A stretch of 11,627 nucleotides of DNA from Filomicrobium sp. (GCA_021775655.1 JAJFHK010000165.1:1-11627); one strand, 5' to 3'. Counted from the stretch's first letter, positions 1 through 7,750 are shown. Numbers and translations are program-made. Notes: generated by a model from the sequence alone, not told the origin.

Positions 1-3000
1 CTTCGACTTTGACTTTGACTTTGTCACCGTAGTCATAGTGTCCCGGTTCGATTGTGACGGTTGCCATTTCCGGCTCGTCTTCTTTGTCGTGATTATCGAC
101 AGCGATGCCGGAGAGTTCGAAGTCGAGGCCCGATTCCTTGATGACAACGAGTCGACCATGATCGTCCAATCCAACCTCGATGTCTTCGCCAAGGCCCTTT
201 TCGTCGAGCTTTTCATTGAGCTTGTGAGCAATCTCCTTCTGCAGATGGAGGAGCTTGAGAGCATCGAAGTCCGGCTTGCCCATCATTTCCACACGCTCAT
301 CGAATTGCGCGTCTGTCATGATGACGTTGTCTTCTGCTTCCCACTTCGATTTCAGCCAACGGAAGAAGTCTCGGTAGTCGAACTTGGCAGTGATTGCAGC
401 TTCGACACCGTGAGCATCGACGATGATTGTGTATTCGTCGCCGTTACCAATGACGCCCTCGATGACGATTTCCTTGATGGTTGCGGAGTTTCCGCCGCCT
501 TCCATCCAGTCAGCACCGGCACCACCGTCGATCAGGTCGGCACCGCCGCCGCCTGACAGCGAGTCCATGCCTTCGCCGCCGTTGAGTTCGTCGTCACCGC
601 CGTTGCCGTGCAGTTCGTCAGAACCATCGTTGCCGTTGAGGACATCGTCGCCTTCTGTGCCGTGGATGGTGTCGTCGTTAGCAGTACCTTCAACGGTCAT
701 GCCCTGTTCGTCTGAGCCGACGCCTTCAACGAACAGACGGGTTCCGCCTGTCGTGCCTGAGGCATCGATCAACGTGAGGTTTGGAGTGAGTTCGCTCTTT
801 TCTCCGGTGATGGCGAAGTAGTCGGCTTCTCCTGTGAGGTTGATCGTGGTGAGGTCTTCAGCAACCTCAAATGCGTCTTCCTCGTTGGAGTAGTCATAGA
901 CCTGGTTGCCGTGCTCATCGAGCCAAGGGCTGCCATCTTCCTCGGTGCGACCGGTTTTGGTTTGATCCACGTCCTTCTTGATGAAGGAGATGTGGTGGCG
1001 TCCCCAACCATCGTAGGTTGCGCCTTCGACGTTCAAAACCTCGGTCTCGCCGCCGACGAAGTTGATGTCGAGGTCTTCTTCGAGGACAAGGTTCAGGACA
1101 TCGTTGGAGCCGTCGCCAGCGCTGGGGTTGCCTTCGGTGTCGATTTCGCCGACGTCCACGACCAGGTTGAGGACTTTGCCTTCACGGCGTGGCTCGTAGC
1201 GATCTTCGAGTTCGCCCATATCGGCGGGCACGTGCTCTTCGCCTTTGCCGTCTTCGACCAATAAAGTCTCGGCCTGGAGGTGTCCGCCCTCCTTGAAGGT
1301 GAAGGTGTATTCCTGGTCCGCTTCAAGGTTGACGAGTGCCAGGTTGGTGAATTCCTGGAAAGAGTGACCGGCGTTGAACGCCACGGCCGGCACAGGACCG
1401 TCGTATTCGAAGCAGTTGAGGCCGCAGGAGAATTCGACGTTATAGATGCCCGCAATGGCGCCGGCATCGAGGATGTCGACGTCATAGTCTGTGGGGTCAC
1501 CCGCATACATTTCTCTGGAGCCGACTTCGTCGAAGATTTTAGCGACTTCGAAGTTAGTGAACTCGTTGTCGTGACCGACGGGGAGGCCTTCGAAGATTGC
1601 GGCGTCTTCGCCGGCGCCACCATCAGCAGTTAAGCCGGTTGCGCCATCGCCGAGGTAGACGTTCTCATTACCTGAGCCGCCATTGAAGGTGAGGTCTTCA
1701 CCGGGAACTTTCCACTCATAACCTTCCCAGGCCACGACATAGGAGTTGTCGCCTGTCGTCCCCGACATGTCGATCGTAGTGAGGTTGGGGTTGGTGTATA
1801 CTAGCGAGTGGTGGAAGGAGCCCAGGACTGCGTCTGCATCGCCGGATCCGGAGATCGTGTCGAGGGTTTCGCCTGCTTTGATGCCACTGATGACACTTGG
1901 CTGCTCGCCATTGAATTCAAGTGCGATTTCCTTGATGTCGGCAAGCTTACCGTGATGGTCGGTTGTGGCGGCTTCCGTCAGCTCAATTTTGATACCCTTC
2001 TTGCCTGGATCACCTTTGAATGGCTCGCCGTGTGGGCCGGTTTCCATTTCAACAGTGGCACCGACGTGGTCGACCGCGATAGTCACAGTTTCGGTGCCGT
2101 CGAGCGAACCCTTCTTGAAGTCGATCAGGTGATCGGCCTGGGTGTGGTTGATTTCGACGCGAAGGCCGTCAGCTTCGGCAATGTTGGTGAAGGCAATCAG
2201 GTCGTCCTGGGCGCTATCGGAAATGATCTTTTCAAGATCCTCGCCCATGCCGCCTAGGTCGACTGCCAAGTCTTTCCCGTCGCCGAACTGCTTCAGTTCA
2301 AAAACTTCCACATTTTCGGTATGGAAAGCACCGACGTAGTTGGCCTTTTCACGGTCGGCGAGCTTGGAGCCCTCGGCGTCAAGTTTTACTTCGGTGTCAA
2401 GATCTTCGCTGAGATCAACGATGACCTTTAGCGTGTCTTCGCCGTCCTTGCCGTCGATGATGGCGCCACTAAGTGTGTTTGTATTATCGGAAACGAAGGC
2501 GGTGAAGAGGTTGTCGTCCTCGTCGCCCATGACCATCGCACCAGGGACGGTTGGGATTGGAGGCAGTACGTCTTCATCGGTGACTGTAACCGAAACGGGG
2601 AAAGTGGTTTCGGAGACGTTATGAGCGGCGTCGGTGACCCTGATGTTGAGGACGTAATCTGTGTCGTCGTCAACGTCTGTGCCGTTGTAGATAATCTTGT
2701 CGCCATCAATCGAGAACGGCACTGTGCCTGGTTCATTCGTCAGCTCGAAGGTATGGGTGTCGCCTTCGGTCGCATCGATTGCTGTCAGCGTGCCAACTGC
2801 TGTTCCGGCGGCCAGATCCTCTGGGATTTCTGGTAGCATCGACATGTTGATGCCGGTCGGGGGCAGATCGTCGAGATAGGGCTGGTCGTCAAGATCAGAA
2901 CCGTAGTCGACTTCTTTGCTGTCGAGGATGGCCGTGACGAACGGTTTTGCCTTCTGTTGGAGGGCCGCTTTCACATTCGGACGGGTGAGCGCGAAGATCA

Positions 3001-3322
3001 GCAGCTCAGCACCGTCGAAGCGTGCGACCCAATTGGCTTTTTGTGCCGCTGGTTGTGTTGGAAGATCCAAATTTTTGAAGATGTCTCGGAGAAGTTTGTG
3101 CTCCAGGAGACGACCATTGGCATTTTTATAATTGGCTGCGAATGGCGGGTTAGCGTCGAAAATGTGCTGGATGTAGGCTTTTTGCCCGAGGTTATCGAAG
3201 CGCAGGGTATGGTTGACGAAAACGGACTCGTTGGGTGGTGCGGTGCCAAACAGGGCTTGCCAAATTCCTGTGGCGTTGGTCGCGGCGGCTTTTTGGGATG
3301 GATGGATTGGGGGCTGGGCCAT
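1..3322 (-). CDS. Large acidic RTX / cadherin-like secreted protein, S-layer-like (3' end outside window)
   Basis: An open frame runs from ATG at 3322 to the left edge, giving about 1107 visible residues; the C-terminus is missing. There is no Sec signal peptide, as expected for a type I secretion substrate. Residues 1-150 form an unrecognised N-terminal region. Residues about 163-251 resemble a cadherin repeat (AIDATEGD, FSIDGDKI, a DDDTDY calcium-type motif, LNIRVTD). Two copies of an 'NLTxIDxSGTTG' module lie near 512-530 and 847-867, like the repeated strands of RTX S-layer proteins such as RsaA. A degenerate glycine/aspartate stretch lies at 546-580 and seven RTX nonapeptides at 879-941. 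At least 165 further residues follow the RTX block. Asp and Glu dominate throughout. A CxxxC pair sits at 633-637. The divergent ABC/HlyD pair is the likely exporter. Function could be surface layer, adhesin or biofilm matrix; no enzymatic domain was recognised. Confidence 0.88.
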   Translation of the reverse strand, partial: MAQPPIHPSQKAAATNATGIWQALFGTAPPNESVFVNHTLRFDNLGQKAYIQHIFDANPPFAANYKNANGRLLEHKLLRDIFKNLDLPTQPAAQKANWVARFDGAELLIFALTRPNVKAALQQKAKPFVTAILDSKEVDYGSDLDDQPYLDDLPPTGINMSMLPEIPEDLAAGTAVGTLTAIDATEGDTHTFELTNEPGTVPFSIDGDKIIYNGTDVDDDTDYVLNIRVTDAAHNVSETTFPVSVTVTDEDVLPPIPTVPGAMVMGDEDDNLFTAFVSDNTNTLSGAIIDGKDGEDTLKVIVDLSEDLDTEVKLDAEGSKLADREKANYVGAFHTENVEVFELKQFGDGKDLAVDLGGMGEDLEKIISDSAQDDLIAFTNIAEADGLRVEINHTQADHLIDFKKGSLDGTETVTIAVDHVGATVEMETGPHGEPFKGDPGKKGIKIELTEAATTDHHGKLADIKEIALEFNGEQPSVISGIKAGETLDTISGSGDADAVLGSFHHSLVYTNPNLTTIDMSGTTGDNSYVVAWEGYEWKVPGEDLTFNGGSGNENVYLGDGATGLTADGGAGEDAAIFEGLPVGHDNEFTNFEVAKIFDEVGSREMYAGDPTDYDVDILDAGAIAGIYNVEFSCGLNCFEYDGPVPAVAFNAGHSFQEFTNLALVNLEADQEYTFTFKEGGHLQAETLLVEDGKGEEHVPADMGELEDRYEPRREGKVLNLVVDVGEIDTEGNPSAGDGSNDVLNLVLEEDLDINFVGGETEVLNVEGATYDGWGRHHISFIKKDVDQTKTGRTEEDGSPWLDEHGNQVYDYSNEEDAFEVAEDLTTINLTGEADYFAITGEKSELTPNLTLIDASGTTGGTRLFVEGVGSDEQGMTVEGTANDDTIHGTEGDDVLNGNDGSDELHGNGGDDELNGGEGMDSLSGGGGADLIDGGAGADWMEGGGNSATIKEIVIEGVIGNGDEYTIIVDAHGVEAAITAKFDYRDFFRWLKSKWEAEDNVIMTDAQFDERVEMMGKPDFDALKLLHLQKEIAHKLNEKLDEKGLGEDIEVGLDDHGRLVVIKESGLDFELSGIAVDNHDKEDEPEMATVTIEPGHYDYGDKVKVKVE
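500..688 (-). repeat. RTX calcium-binding nonapeptide block (seven units)
   Basis: Residues about 879-941 of the large minus-strand protein read as consecutive nine-residue units: GTANDDTIH, GTEGDDVLN, GNDGSDELH, GNGGDDELN, GGEGMDSLS, GGGGADLID, GGAGADWME. This is the GGxGxDxUx pattern that folds into a calcium-filled parallel beta-roll after secretion into calcium-rich medium. The first four units carry the most canonical Asp pairs and the last three are looser. This is the only full RTX block in the visible part of the gene. Confidence 0.93.
722..784 (-). repeat. Copy B of internal 'NLTxIDxSGTTG' protein module
   Basis: Residues about 847-867 read PNLTLIDASGTTGG followed by TRLFVEG. They match a second segment 335 residues upstream in the same protein (copy A) and lie directly before the RTX block. 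The pattern resembles the repeated beta-strand motif of alphaproteobacterial RTX S-layer proteins. That similarity is from memory of the family, not from a search. Confidence 0.7.
1733..1789 (-). repeat. Copy A of internal 'NLTxIDxSGTTG' protein module
   Basis: Residues about 512-530 read PNLTTIDMSGTTGDNSYVV. They share PNLT-x-ID-x-SGTTG with copy B. Copy A is followed by a glycine/aspartate-rich degenerate RTX-like stretch (GGSGNENVYLGDG at about 548-560, then GGAGEDAA), just as copy B is followed by the true RTX block. This suggests duplication of a larger strand-plus-RTX unit. Confidence 0.68.
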
Positions 3323-3333
3323 GACGTTCATTT

Positions 3334-3340
3334 CCTCCAA
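3334..3340 (-). promoter_or_regulatory. Ribosome binding site of the RTX gene; start choice
   Basis: On the minus strand TTGGAGG lies upstream of two in-frame ATG codons, at 3331 and 3322. The spacing is only 2 bases to the first and 11 to the second. The second ATG (protein begins MAQPP) was chosen because a 2-base spacer is too short for initiation. The difference is three residues. Confidence 0.55.
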
Positions 3341-3800
3341 GAGAAATCAGTGACAAATGGTCAAGGAACTTCGTTAGGCAAGGCACCGTCGTTCGCGGAG
3401 GTAACCCCCCACGTTATCGCTCTGCGGTGATTTGAATTGCTCTCGCCTTCGTCTGCGAACCTATGTATAGTAAAAGCAATACAGCGAGCGCACGTCAAGA
3501 CCAAATAGTTGCGAAATGTTTGAAAATGATACATCCGCAGGCCATCGCGGCAAGGTGCGAAAGCGTGTTAAGCTTCGTGGATAAGCCCTTGCTCTGGCCA
3601 GAAATCGTTGTGGTTTGAGGGTTTCGGGTGATCTCGACGATCTGCCGGTCTATCTGTTCCCTAAGGAATAGGCCCAGGCTAGATTTTATGGCCTATGGGT
3701 TAATGGAAGGCTGGACAGCCGCTGCTGCAAGCGGCACTAAAACTGCATAAAGCAGAGCGATCAGTCGTTCATGAGCCAATGCCTCGTGAGTTTCGTGTCC
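3341..3800. other. Divergent intergenic region between RTX gene and its exporter
   Basis: About 460 bases without a credible gene separate the minus-strand RTX gene from the plus-strand ABC transporter, so both promoters should lie here. An AT-rich stretch near 3455-3475 (containing TATGTATAGT) is the best place to look for a -10 element on either strand, but no well-spaced -35/-10 pair was found. A 7-bp inverted repeat lies at 3668-3696 and a GCCGCT/AGCGGC hairpin at 3718-3735. Short reading frames here have no recognisable product. Confidence 0.6.
3668..3696. promoter_or_regulatory. Inverted repeat ATAGGCC-N15-GGCCTAT, possible operator or leader hairpin
   Basis: ATAGGCC at 3668-3674 is the exact reverse complement of GGCCTAT at 3690-3696, with a 15-base AT-rich spacer. 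It lies 115 bases before the ABC transporter start. There is no T-run after it, so it is not an intrinsic terminator. It could be a regulator-binding site or a structure in the 5' leader of the exporter mRNA. Confidence 0.35.
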
Positions 3801-3810
3801 GGAGGGAATT

Positions 3811-5625
3811 ATGGCGTCGCGCAAGGACGGGTCGAAAGCAACCGTCAATCCATTAACTGAAGCATTTGGCAATTTTCGGCCAGCTCTGATCACGGTAATG
3901 ATCTTTAGCGTGTTCTGTAACCTTTTGCTGTTTGTCGGCCCTGTCTACATGCTGCAGATATATGACCGTGTGCTTTCGAGCCGCAGCGAGGGTACGCTGA
4001 TGGCGCTGACGGTGATCGCGATCTTCCTGCTGTTAACCTATAGCGGTCTTGACGCGCTGAGATCGCGTATTCTCGTACGTGCCGGATACAAGTTCGACGA
4101 GAATCTCAACACACCTTTGTTCAAGACGGCGCTGGGATCGGCATTGGTTCAACGCTCCACGGCGCCGGCTTCGACGCTGCGCGACATGGATACGGTGCGT
4201 GAATTCTGGACCGGTTCAGGCGTGATCACGCTTTGCGATGCTCCATTTGCTCCGTTGTTCGTGGCTATTTGTTTCTTGTTCCACCCGTACCTAGGCATCG
4301 TTGCTATGGTTGGGGCGATTTTGTTGTTCCTATTGGCGCTTGCCAATGAGTTTGCGACCCGAGACTCACTAAAAGAAGCAGGCCGTCGCTCAAGTGAGGC
4401 TGCGCATTACGCAACATCCTCGATGAACAACGTCGAAGTCATTCACGCACTGGGTATGCACCGGGCCATTCACCAATGTTGGGCTGACCGCCATGTCGAA
4501 GCGCTGCGTTTCCAAGCGAAGGCAAGCGACTGGGCGGGCCTGATCATGTCGACGACCAAATTTATCCGGCAGAGCCTGCAGATCTTTATTCTGGGAATGG
4601 GCGCTTGGCTGGCGATCCAGGGCGAGATCTCTCCAGGTATGATGATCGCGGCATCAATCATGATGGGCAGGGCGCTGGCTCCGGTCGAACAATCGGTTGG
4701 GCAATGGAAAGCCTTTATGTCGGCGCGCAACGCTTGGTCGCGGCTAGAAGCCCTATTTGCCAACGCAGGCCAGCAGCCCGAGCGGACTCCGCTGCCACCA
4801 CCTAAGGGCCGGCTTGCTGCAGAAGCGTTATTCGTAGGGTCTGGGCCCGGGTCAAAGCCGATCCTACGCAACATCCAATTCGAGATTTCTCCAGGTGAAG
4901 TGCTGGCTGTTATTGGGCCGAGTGCCGCTGGTAAATCGACCTTGCTGCGGTCAATGGTGGGCGTCTGGGAACCAATGTCGGGGGTTATGCGGCTTGATGG
5001 GTCGGACTTACGTCACTGGGATCCTGAACGTCTTGGCGAGCATATCGGTTACCTGCCGCAGGACATTGAGCTATTCTCAGGGACGGTTGCGGAGAATATT
5101 GCCAGGTTCCGCAAGGGCGATGATCCCGAGCTTGCGGTGAAGGCTGCGATGATGGCCGGTGCTCATCCGCTGGTCCAGCAACTCTCCAATGGCTATGATA
5201 CGCCTGTCGGTGAAATGGGTGCTTCCCTGTCTGGCGGTCAACGCCAGCGCATCGGGCTTGCAAGGGCGATGTACGGTGCACCTGGGCTATTGGTGCTTGA
5301 TGAGCCAAACGCCCACCTTGACCGGCATGGCGAGCAAGTGCTCCTGGCTGCCATCAAACGGTGCAAGGAGCAAGGTACGACGGTTGTGTTCGCTACGCAT
5401 ACGCCTAATCTGCTGGCATCGGCCGATAAGATTTTGGCGCTGAAAGATGGCGGCGTTCACATGTTTGGACCGACCAAAGAGGTTGTGAACGAACTTCTGA
5501 AACCGCGGGCCGTTGCCGATGGCGAGGGCAAGCCGCCAGCAGAACAAGGTGGCGACAAAGGTGCGCCAGCTGGTTCCGGAAGCAGGCAGGTTACGCAGGC
5601 GAAGGCCAAGGCTACCGGAACCTGA
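3811..5625 (+). CDS. Type I secretion ABC permease/ATPase (PrtD/HlyB family)
   Basis: This is the inner-membrane exporter half-transporter that uses ATP hydrolysis to drive an RTX substrate through the MFP/TolC channel. It has 604 residues, the usual PrtD-family size. Residues about 20-330 form the transmembrane domain, opening with the family hallmark PVYMLQIYDRVL. The nucleotide-binding domain follows: Walker A GPSAAGKST at 369-377, ABC signature LSGGQ at 473-477, Walker B ending in D497-E498 and the switch histidine at 530 (ATHTP). There is no N-terminal C39 peptidase domain, so the substrate is not proteolytically matured by it. The last 45 or so residues are a low-complexity Gly/Ala/Lys/Gln tail. 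The ATG is preceded by GGAGGG with a 4-base spacer. The membrane fusion protein follows after 107 bases, and the divergent RTX gene is the probable substrate. Confidence 0.96.
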   Translation: MASRKDGSKATVNPLTEAFGNFRPALITVMIFSVFCNLLLFVGPVYMLQIYDRVLSSRSEGTLMALTVIAIFLLLTYSGLDALRSRILVRAGYKFDENLNTPLFKTALGSALVQRSTAPASTLRDMDTVREFWTGSGVITLCDAPFAPLFVAICFLFHPYLGIVAMVGAILLFLLALANEFATRDSLKEAGRRSSEAAHYATSSMNNVEVIHALGMHRAIHQCWADRHVEALRFQAKASDWAGLIMSTTKFIRQSLQIFILGMGAWLAIQGEISPGMMIAASIMMGRALAPVEQSVGQWKAFMSARNAWSRLEALFANAGQQPERTPLPPPKGRLAAEALFVGSGPGSKPILRNIQFEISPGEVLAVIGPSAAGKSTLLRSMVGVWEPMSGVMRLDGSDLRHWDPERLGEHIGYLPQDIELFSGTVAENIARFRKGDDPELAVKAAMMAGAHPLVQQLSNGYDTPVGEMGASLSGGQRQRIGLARAMYGAPGLLVLDEPNAHLDRHGEQVLLAAIKRCKEQGTTVVFATHTPNLLASADKILALKDGGVHMFGPTKEVVNELLKPRAVADGEGKPPAEQGGDKGAPAGSGSRQVTQAKAKATGT

Positions 5626-5689
5626 TCAGCGAATTTGATGACTGCCAGGCGGCTGTGCCAGGCTTCACGGATTGAGATCGAGGAAGACC

Positions 5690-5711
5690 GAACCCATCGA
5701 TCGAAGGGTTC
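5690..5711 (+). other. Small hairpin in the ABC-MFP intergenic gap
   Basis: GAACCC at 5690-5695 pairs with GGGTTC at 5706-5711 around a 10-base loop (ATCGATCGAA). It ends 8 bases before the AAGGAG ribosome binding site of the next gene. The same 107-bp gap also carries a direct repeat GCCAGGC (5644-5650 and 5657-5663). With no T-run this is not a terminator. It could adjust mRNA stability or the ratio of the two transporter subunits. Confidence 0.35.
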
Positions 5712-5732
5712 AGACGCTTAAGGAGTTCGACG

Positions 5733-7067
5733 ATGAACGCGTTGGTCGAGACAAATAAGGCTCCAGTCGCAACAGCCAACTCGGCGGGGAACCAGCTTCC
5801 CTATACGGTTATTGGCTACGCTATCATCTTCGTGGTTTTCGGAGTTTTTGGTGCCTGGTCGGCATTTGCAAAGCTCGAAAGCGCTGTGATCGCCTCTGGT
5901 TCCGTGGCCGTGGAAAGCAATCGCAAAAAGATCCAGCATTACGAAGGTGGGATGGTTCACGAAATTTTCGTCAAGGAAAACCAAGCGGTCAATAAAGGTG
6001 ATCTGCTGTTCCGGCTCAATCCGTTGCAGGCCGAGGCGCAGGCCGAATTGTTGCGTGGCCAGATAGACGGGGCGCTGGCACAGGAAGCTCGCCTGATCGC
6101 CGAAAGGCAGAAAGCCGACAATATCACTTTTCCCAAGGAGCTCTTGGATCGTGCTGGTCGGCTGTCGACCCGAAAGAACATGATCGACCAGGAGCAACAA
6201 TTTAAAGAGCGCCGGGCTTCGGTGCTTGGGCAAGCAGGAATTCTGAATAGCCGTATCGAGCAGTTGGGTCGGACGATCGCAGGCCTTGAGGCCGTAAAGT
6301 TCTCGACGGAAGGCCAGATCAAGAGCATCAAGGAAGAGTACGAGAAAGTATCTAGTCTCGCCGACCGTGGCTACTACCCGGTCAATCGTTTGAAGTCGAT
6401 GGAACGCGAGATCTTCTCGCTTGAAGGGCGACTGGGTCAGACCCTCGCCGATATCGCGCGAAACGAAAACGGAATTGGCGAAGCGAAACTTCAAATCCTG
6501 CAGACCAAGCAAAAATTTCAGGAAGAAGTCATCGACGCGCTTCGAGAGGTACGCGTGCAGATTCCCGAACTTCTAGAGCGCCGCAGAATGGCCCAGGACA
6601 TCGTTAATCGACTGGAGATCCGTTCGCCGCTTTCAGGGATCGTCCAGAACCTGCAAGTCCACACCGTGGGCGGTGTTGTTCGAGCCGGCGAACCTTTGCT
6701 CGAATTGGTTCCCATCAACGATTCTTTGCACCTGGAAGTTCGCATTAATCCTGTCGACATCAACCATGTCGGAATTGGTAGCGATGCTGAAGTGCGTTTT
6801 CCAGGCTTCAAGAGCCGGACGCTGCCGCTCATCCTTGGACAAGTCCGCAGCGTTTCTCCGGACCGTATCACCGACCCTGCAACGAACGAACCCTATTATC
6901 TTGGTATCGTCGAAGTGAAGGATTCTCAGATTACTGATGAGTATCGTGGCAAGCTGACAGCGGGAATGCCGGCGGATCTATTCATTGCAACAGGAGAGCG
7001 CACCGTCGCAGATTATCTGTTGTCGCCGTTTACCGATGTGGCACGTAAGTCGCTTCGCGAGCTGTAA
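5733..7067 (+). CDS. HlyD-family membrane fusion protein of type I secretion
   Basis: This is the periplasmic adaptor that links the inner-membrane ABC exporter to an outer-membrane TolC-type channel. It has 444 residues. A short cytoplasmic N-terminus is followed by a single transmembrane helix at about 25-44 and then the family motif IQHYEGGMVHEIFVKENQAVNKGDLL (first lipoyl half). A long Gln/Glu/Arg/Leu-rich coiled-coil hairpin spans about 95-290. The second lipoyl half (IRSPLSGIVQNL) and beta-barrel follow, and the C-terminal GERTVADYLLSPFTD motif is typical of PrtE/HlyD. The start is supported by AAGGAG 7 bases upstream. It is probably co-transcribed with the preceding ABC gene. No outer-membrane partner gene is found in the window, so the channel is presumably encoded elsewhere. 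Confidence 0.95.
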   Translation: MNALVETNKAPVATANSAGNQLPYTVIGYAIIFVVFGVFGAWSAFAKLESAVIASGSVAVESNRKKIQHYEGGMVHEIFVKENQAVNKGDLLFRLNPLQAEAQAELLRGQIDGALAQEARLIAERQKADNITFPKELLDRAGRLSTRKNMIDQEQQFKERRASVLGQAGILNSRIEQLGRTIAGLEAVKFSTEGQIKSIKEEYEKVSSLADRGYYPVNRLKSMEREIFSLEGRLGQTLADIARNENGIGEAKLQILQTKQKFQEEVIDALREVRVQIPELLERRRMAQDIVNRLEIRSPLSGIVQNLQVHTVGGVVRAGEPLLELVPINDSLHLEVRINPVDINHVGIGSDAEVRFPGFKSRTLPLILGQVRSVSPDRITDPATNEPYYLGIVEVKDSQITDEYRGKLTAGMPADLFIATGERTVADYLLSPFTDVARKSLREL

Positions 7068-7075
7068 CCGTGGAT

Positions 7076-7109
7076 GGGTTCCGTGGCATGCATTTGCGCT
7101 CCGGAGCCC
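7076..7109 (+). other. Stem-loop downstream of the membrane fusion protein gene
   Basis: GGGTTCCG at 7076-7083 can pair with CGGAGCCC at 7102-7109 (8 bp including one U-G wobble) around an 18-base loop. It begins 9 bases after the MFP stop codon. No T-run follows, so it is at best a weak or Rho-assisted 3' end, or an mRNA-stabilising structure. Confidence 0.3.
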
Positions 7110-7159
7110 AAATTACGGGATTAAAGTTGATTTCCCAGTGATTTGCAGATTCTTTTTTC

Positions 7160-7201
7160 ATGCAATGATGAGTTGCATCAAGTCGCTGGTGTATGTATTT
7201 T
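7160..7201 (+). promoter_or_regulatory. Candidate promoter and overlapping inverted repeat for the XRE gene
   Basis: ATGCAA (7160-7165) and TTGCAT (7173-7178) are perfect inverted repeats with a 7-base spacer. The right arm TTGCAT could serve as a -35 element, with TATTTT at 7196-7201 as -10 at 17-base spacing. The only regulator gene nearby is the XRE-type gene at 7291, so autoregulation through this repeat is a reasonable guess. The rest of the 7068-7290 gap holds nothing else recognised. Confidence 0.35.
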
Positions 7202-7290
7202 GCTTTATATGCGACGAGTGCTGATCTGGCGTCCGAACCAGTCAGCGAATTAAGTTAACGGATAGCACGTCAAACAAATGGTCTTGAGCA

Positions 7291-7641
7291 ATGTATTCAA
7301 ATCCGCAAAAGCGACAGGACACGCAGACACAGGAACTGCGTAAAGCAGCAGGGAAGTGGCTGAGAGAGCTGCGTGAAGCGCAAGGTCTCTCGCAACGCGA
7401 GCTCGCCCAGCTCGTTGGTGTTGAATATTATACTTTCATTTCACAGCTTGAGACAGGACGCGGTCGCATTCCACCTGATAAGTACAGGGTTTGGGCCGAG
7501 GCTCTTGGTTTGCCGGTGCGTGAATTTGTGAAGCATCTGTTCCAATACTACGACCCCATTACGTTCGAGATTTTGTTTAGCGACGAGGCGCGGGTTCCAG
7601 CGCGCAAAAAGCGCTCGGTTGCGGTTTCGAAAACGAGGTGA
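7291..7641 (+). CDS. Small XRE/Cro-CI family helix-turn-helix DNA-binding protein
   Basis: A 116-residue protein. Residues about 20-75 form a helix-turn-helix domain of the lambda Cro/CI type: the GLSQRELAQLVGV core at 32-44 contains helix 2 and the turn, and the recognition helix continues through YYTFISQLETGRG. A short C-terminal part (FVKHLFQYYDPITFEILF) is followed by a basic tail (PARKKRSVAVSKTR). It has no sensor or enzymatic domain, so it may act as a simple repressor. The ATG at 7291 has only a weak Shine-Dalgarno match upstream. It is isolated: 223 bases after the secretion genes and closed off downstream by a strong terminator. Its targets are unknown; the upstream inverted repeat and the RTX/exporter intergenic region are the nearest candidates. 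Confidence 0.85.
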   Translation: MYSNPQKRQDTQTQELRKAAGKWLRELREAQGLSQRELAQLVGVEYYTFISQLETGRGRIPPDKYRVWAEALGLPVREFVKHLFQYYDPITFEILFSDEARVPARKKRSVAVSKTR

Positions 7642-7718
7642 CTTTCGTGCTACTGTTGACCTTTGCCGCTGCCGATTGACGGGCTTTGGAACCAACACAG
7701 CAATCACGTACTTTGACG

Positions 7719-7750
7719 GCCCTCAACCACCTCGTGAGGGCTGTTTTCGT
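7719..7750 (+). terminator. Intrinsic terminator after the XRE gene
   Basis: GCCCTCA (7719-7725) and TGAGGGC (7735-7741) form a perfect 7-bp GC-rich stem with a 9-base loop, followed at once by a T-rich stretch (TGTTTTCGTTT). It lies 77 bases after the XRE stop codon and insulates the downstream operon from the XRE transcript. Confidence 0.8.

Noticed and set aside
38..3430. Several plus-strand open frames opposite the RTX gene (for example 38-556, 911-1264, 1280-1633, 1808-2257, 2957-3430)
   Set aside because: They are in exact codon register with the minus-strand RTX gene. Their Val/Phe/Asp-rich translations are antisense images of Asp/Glu/Lys codons and have no motif or ribosome binding site.
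3455..3500. TTGACG (minus strand, near 3493-3498) with TATACA as a promoter for the RTX gene
   Set aside because: The two elements are about 23 bases apart, too far for a sigma-70 promoter.
5718..6512. A 264-codon minus-strand frame
   Set aside because: It lies wholly opposite the HlyD-family gene, whose domain order is complete. The minus-strand translation shows no family resemblance.
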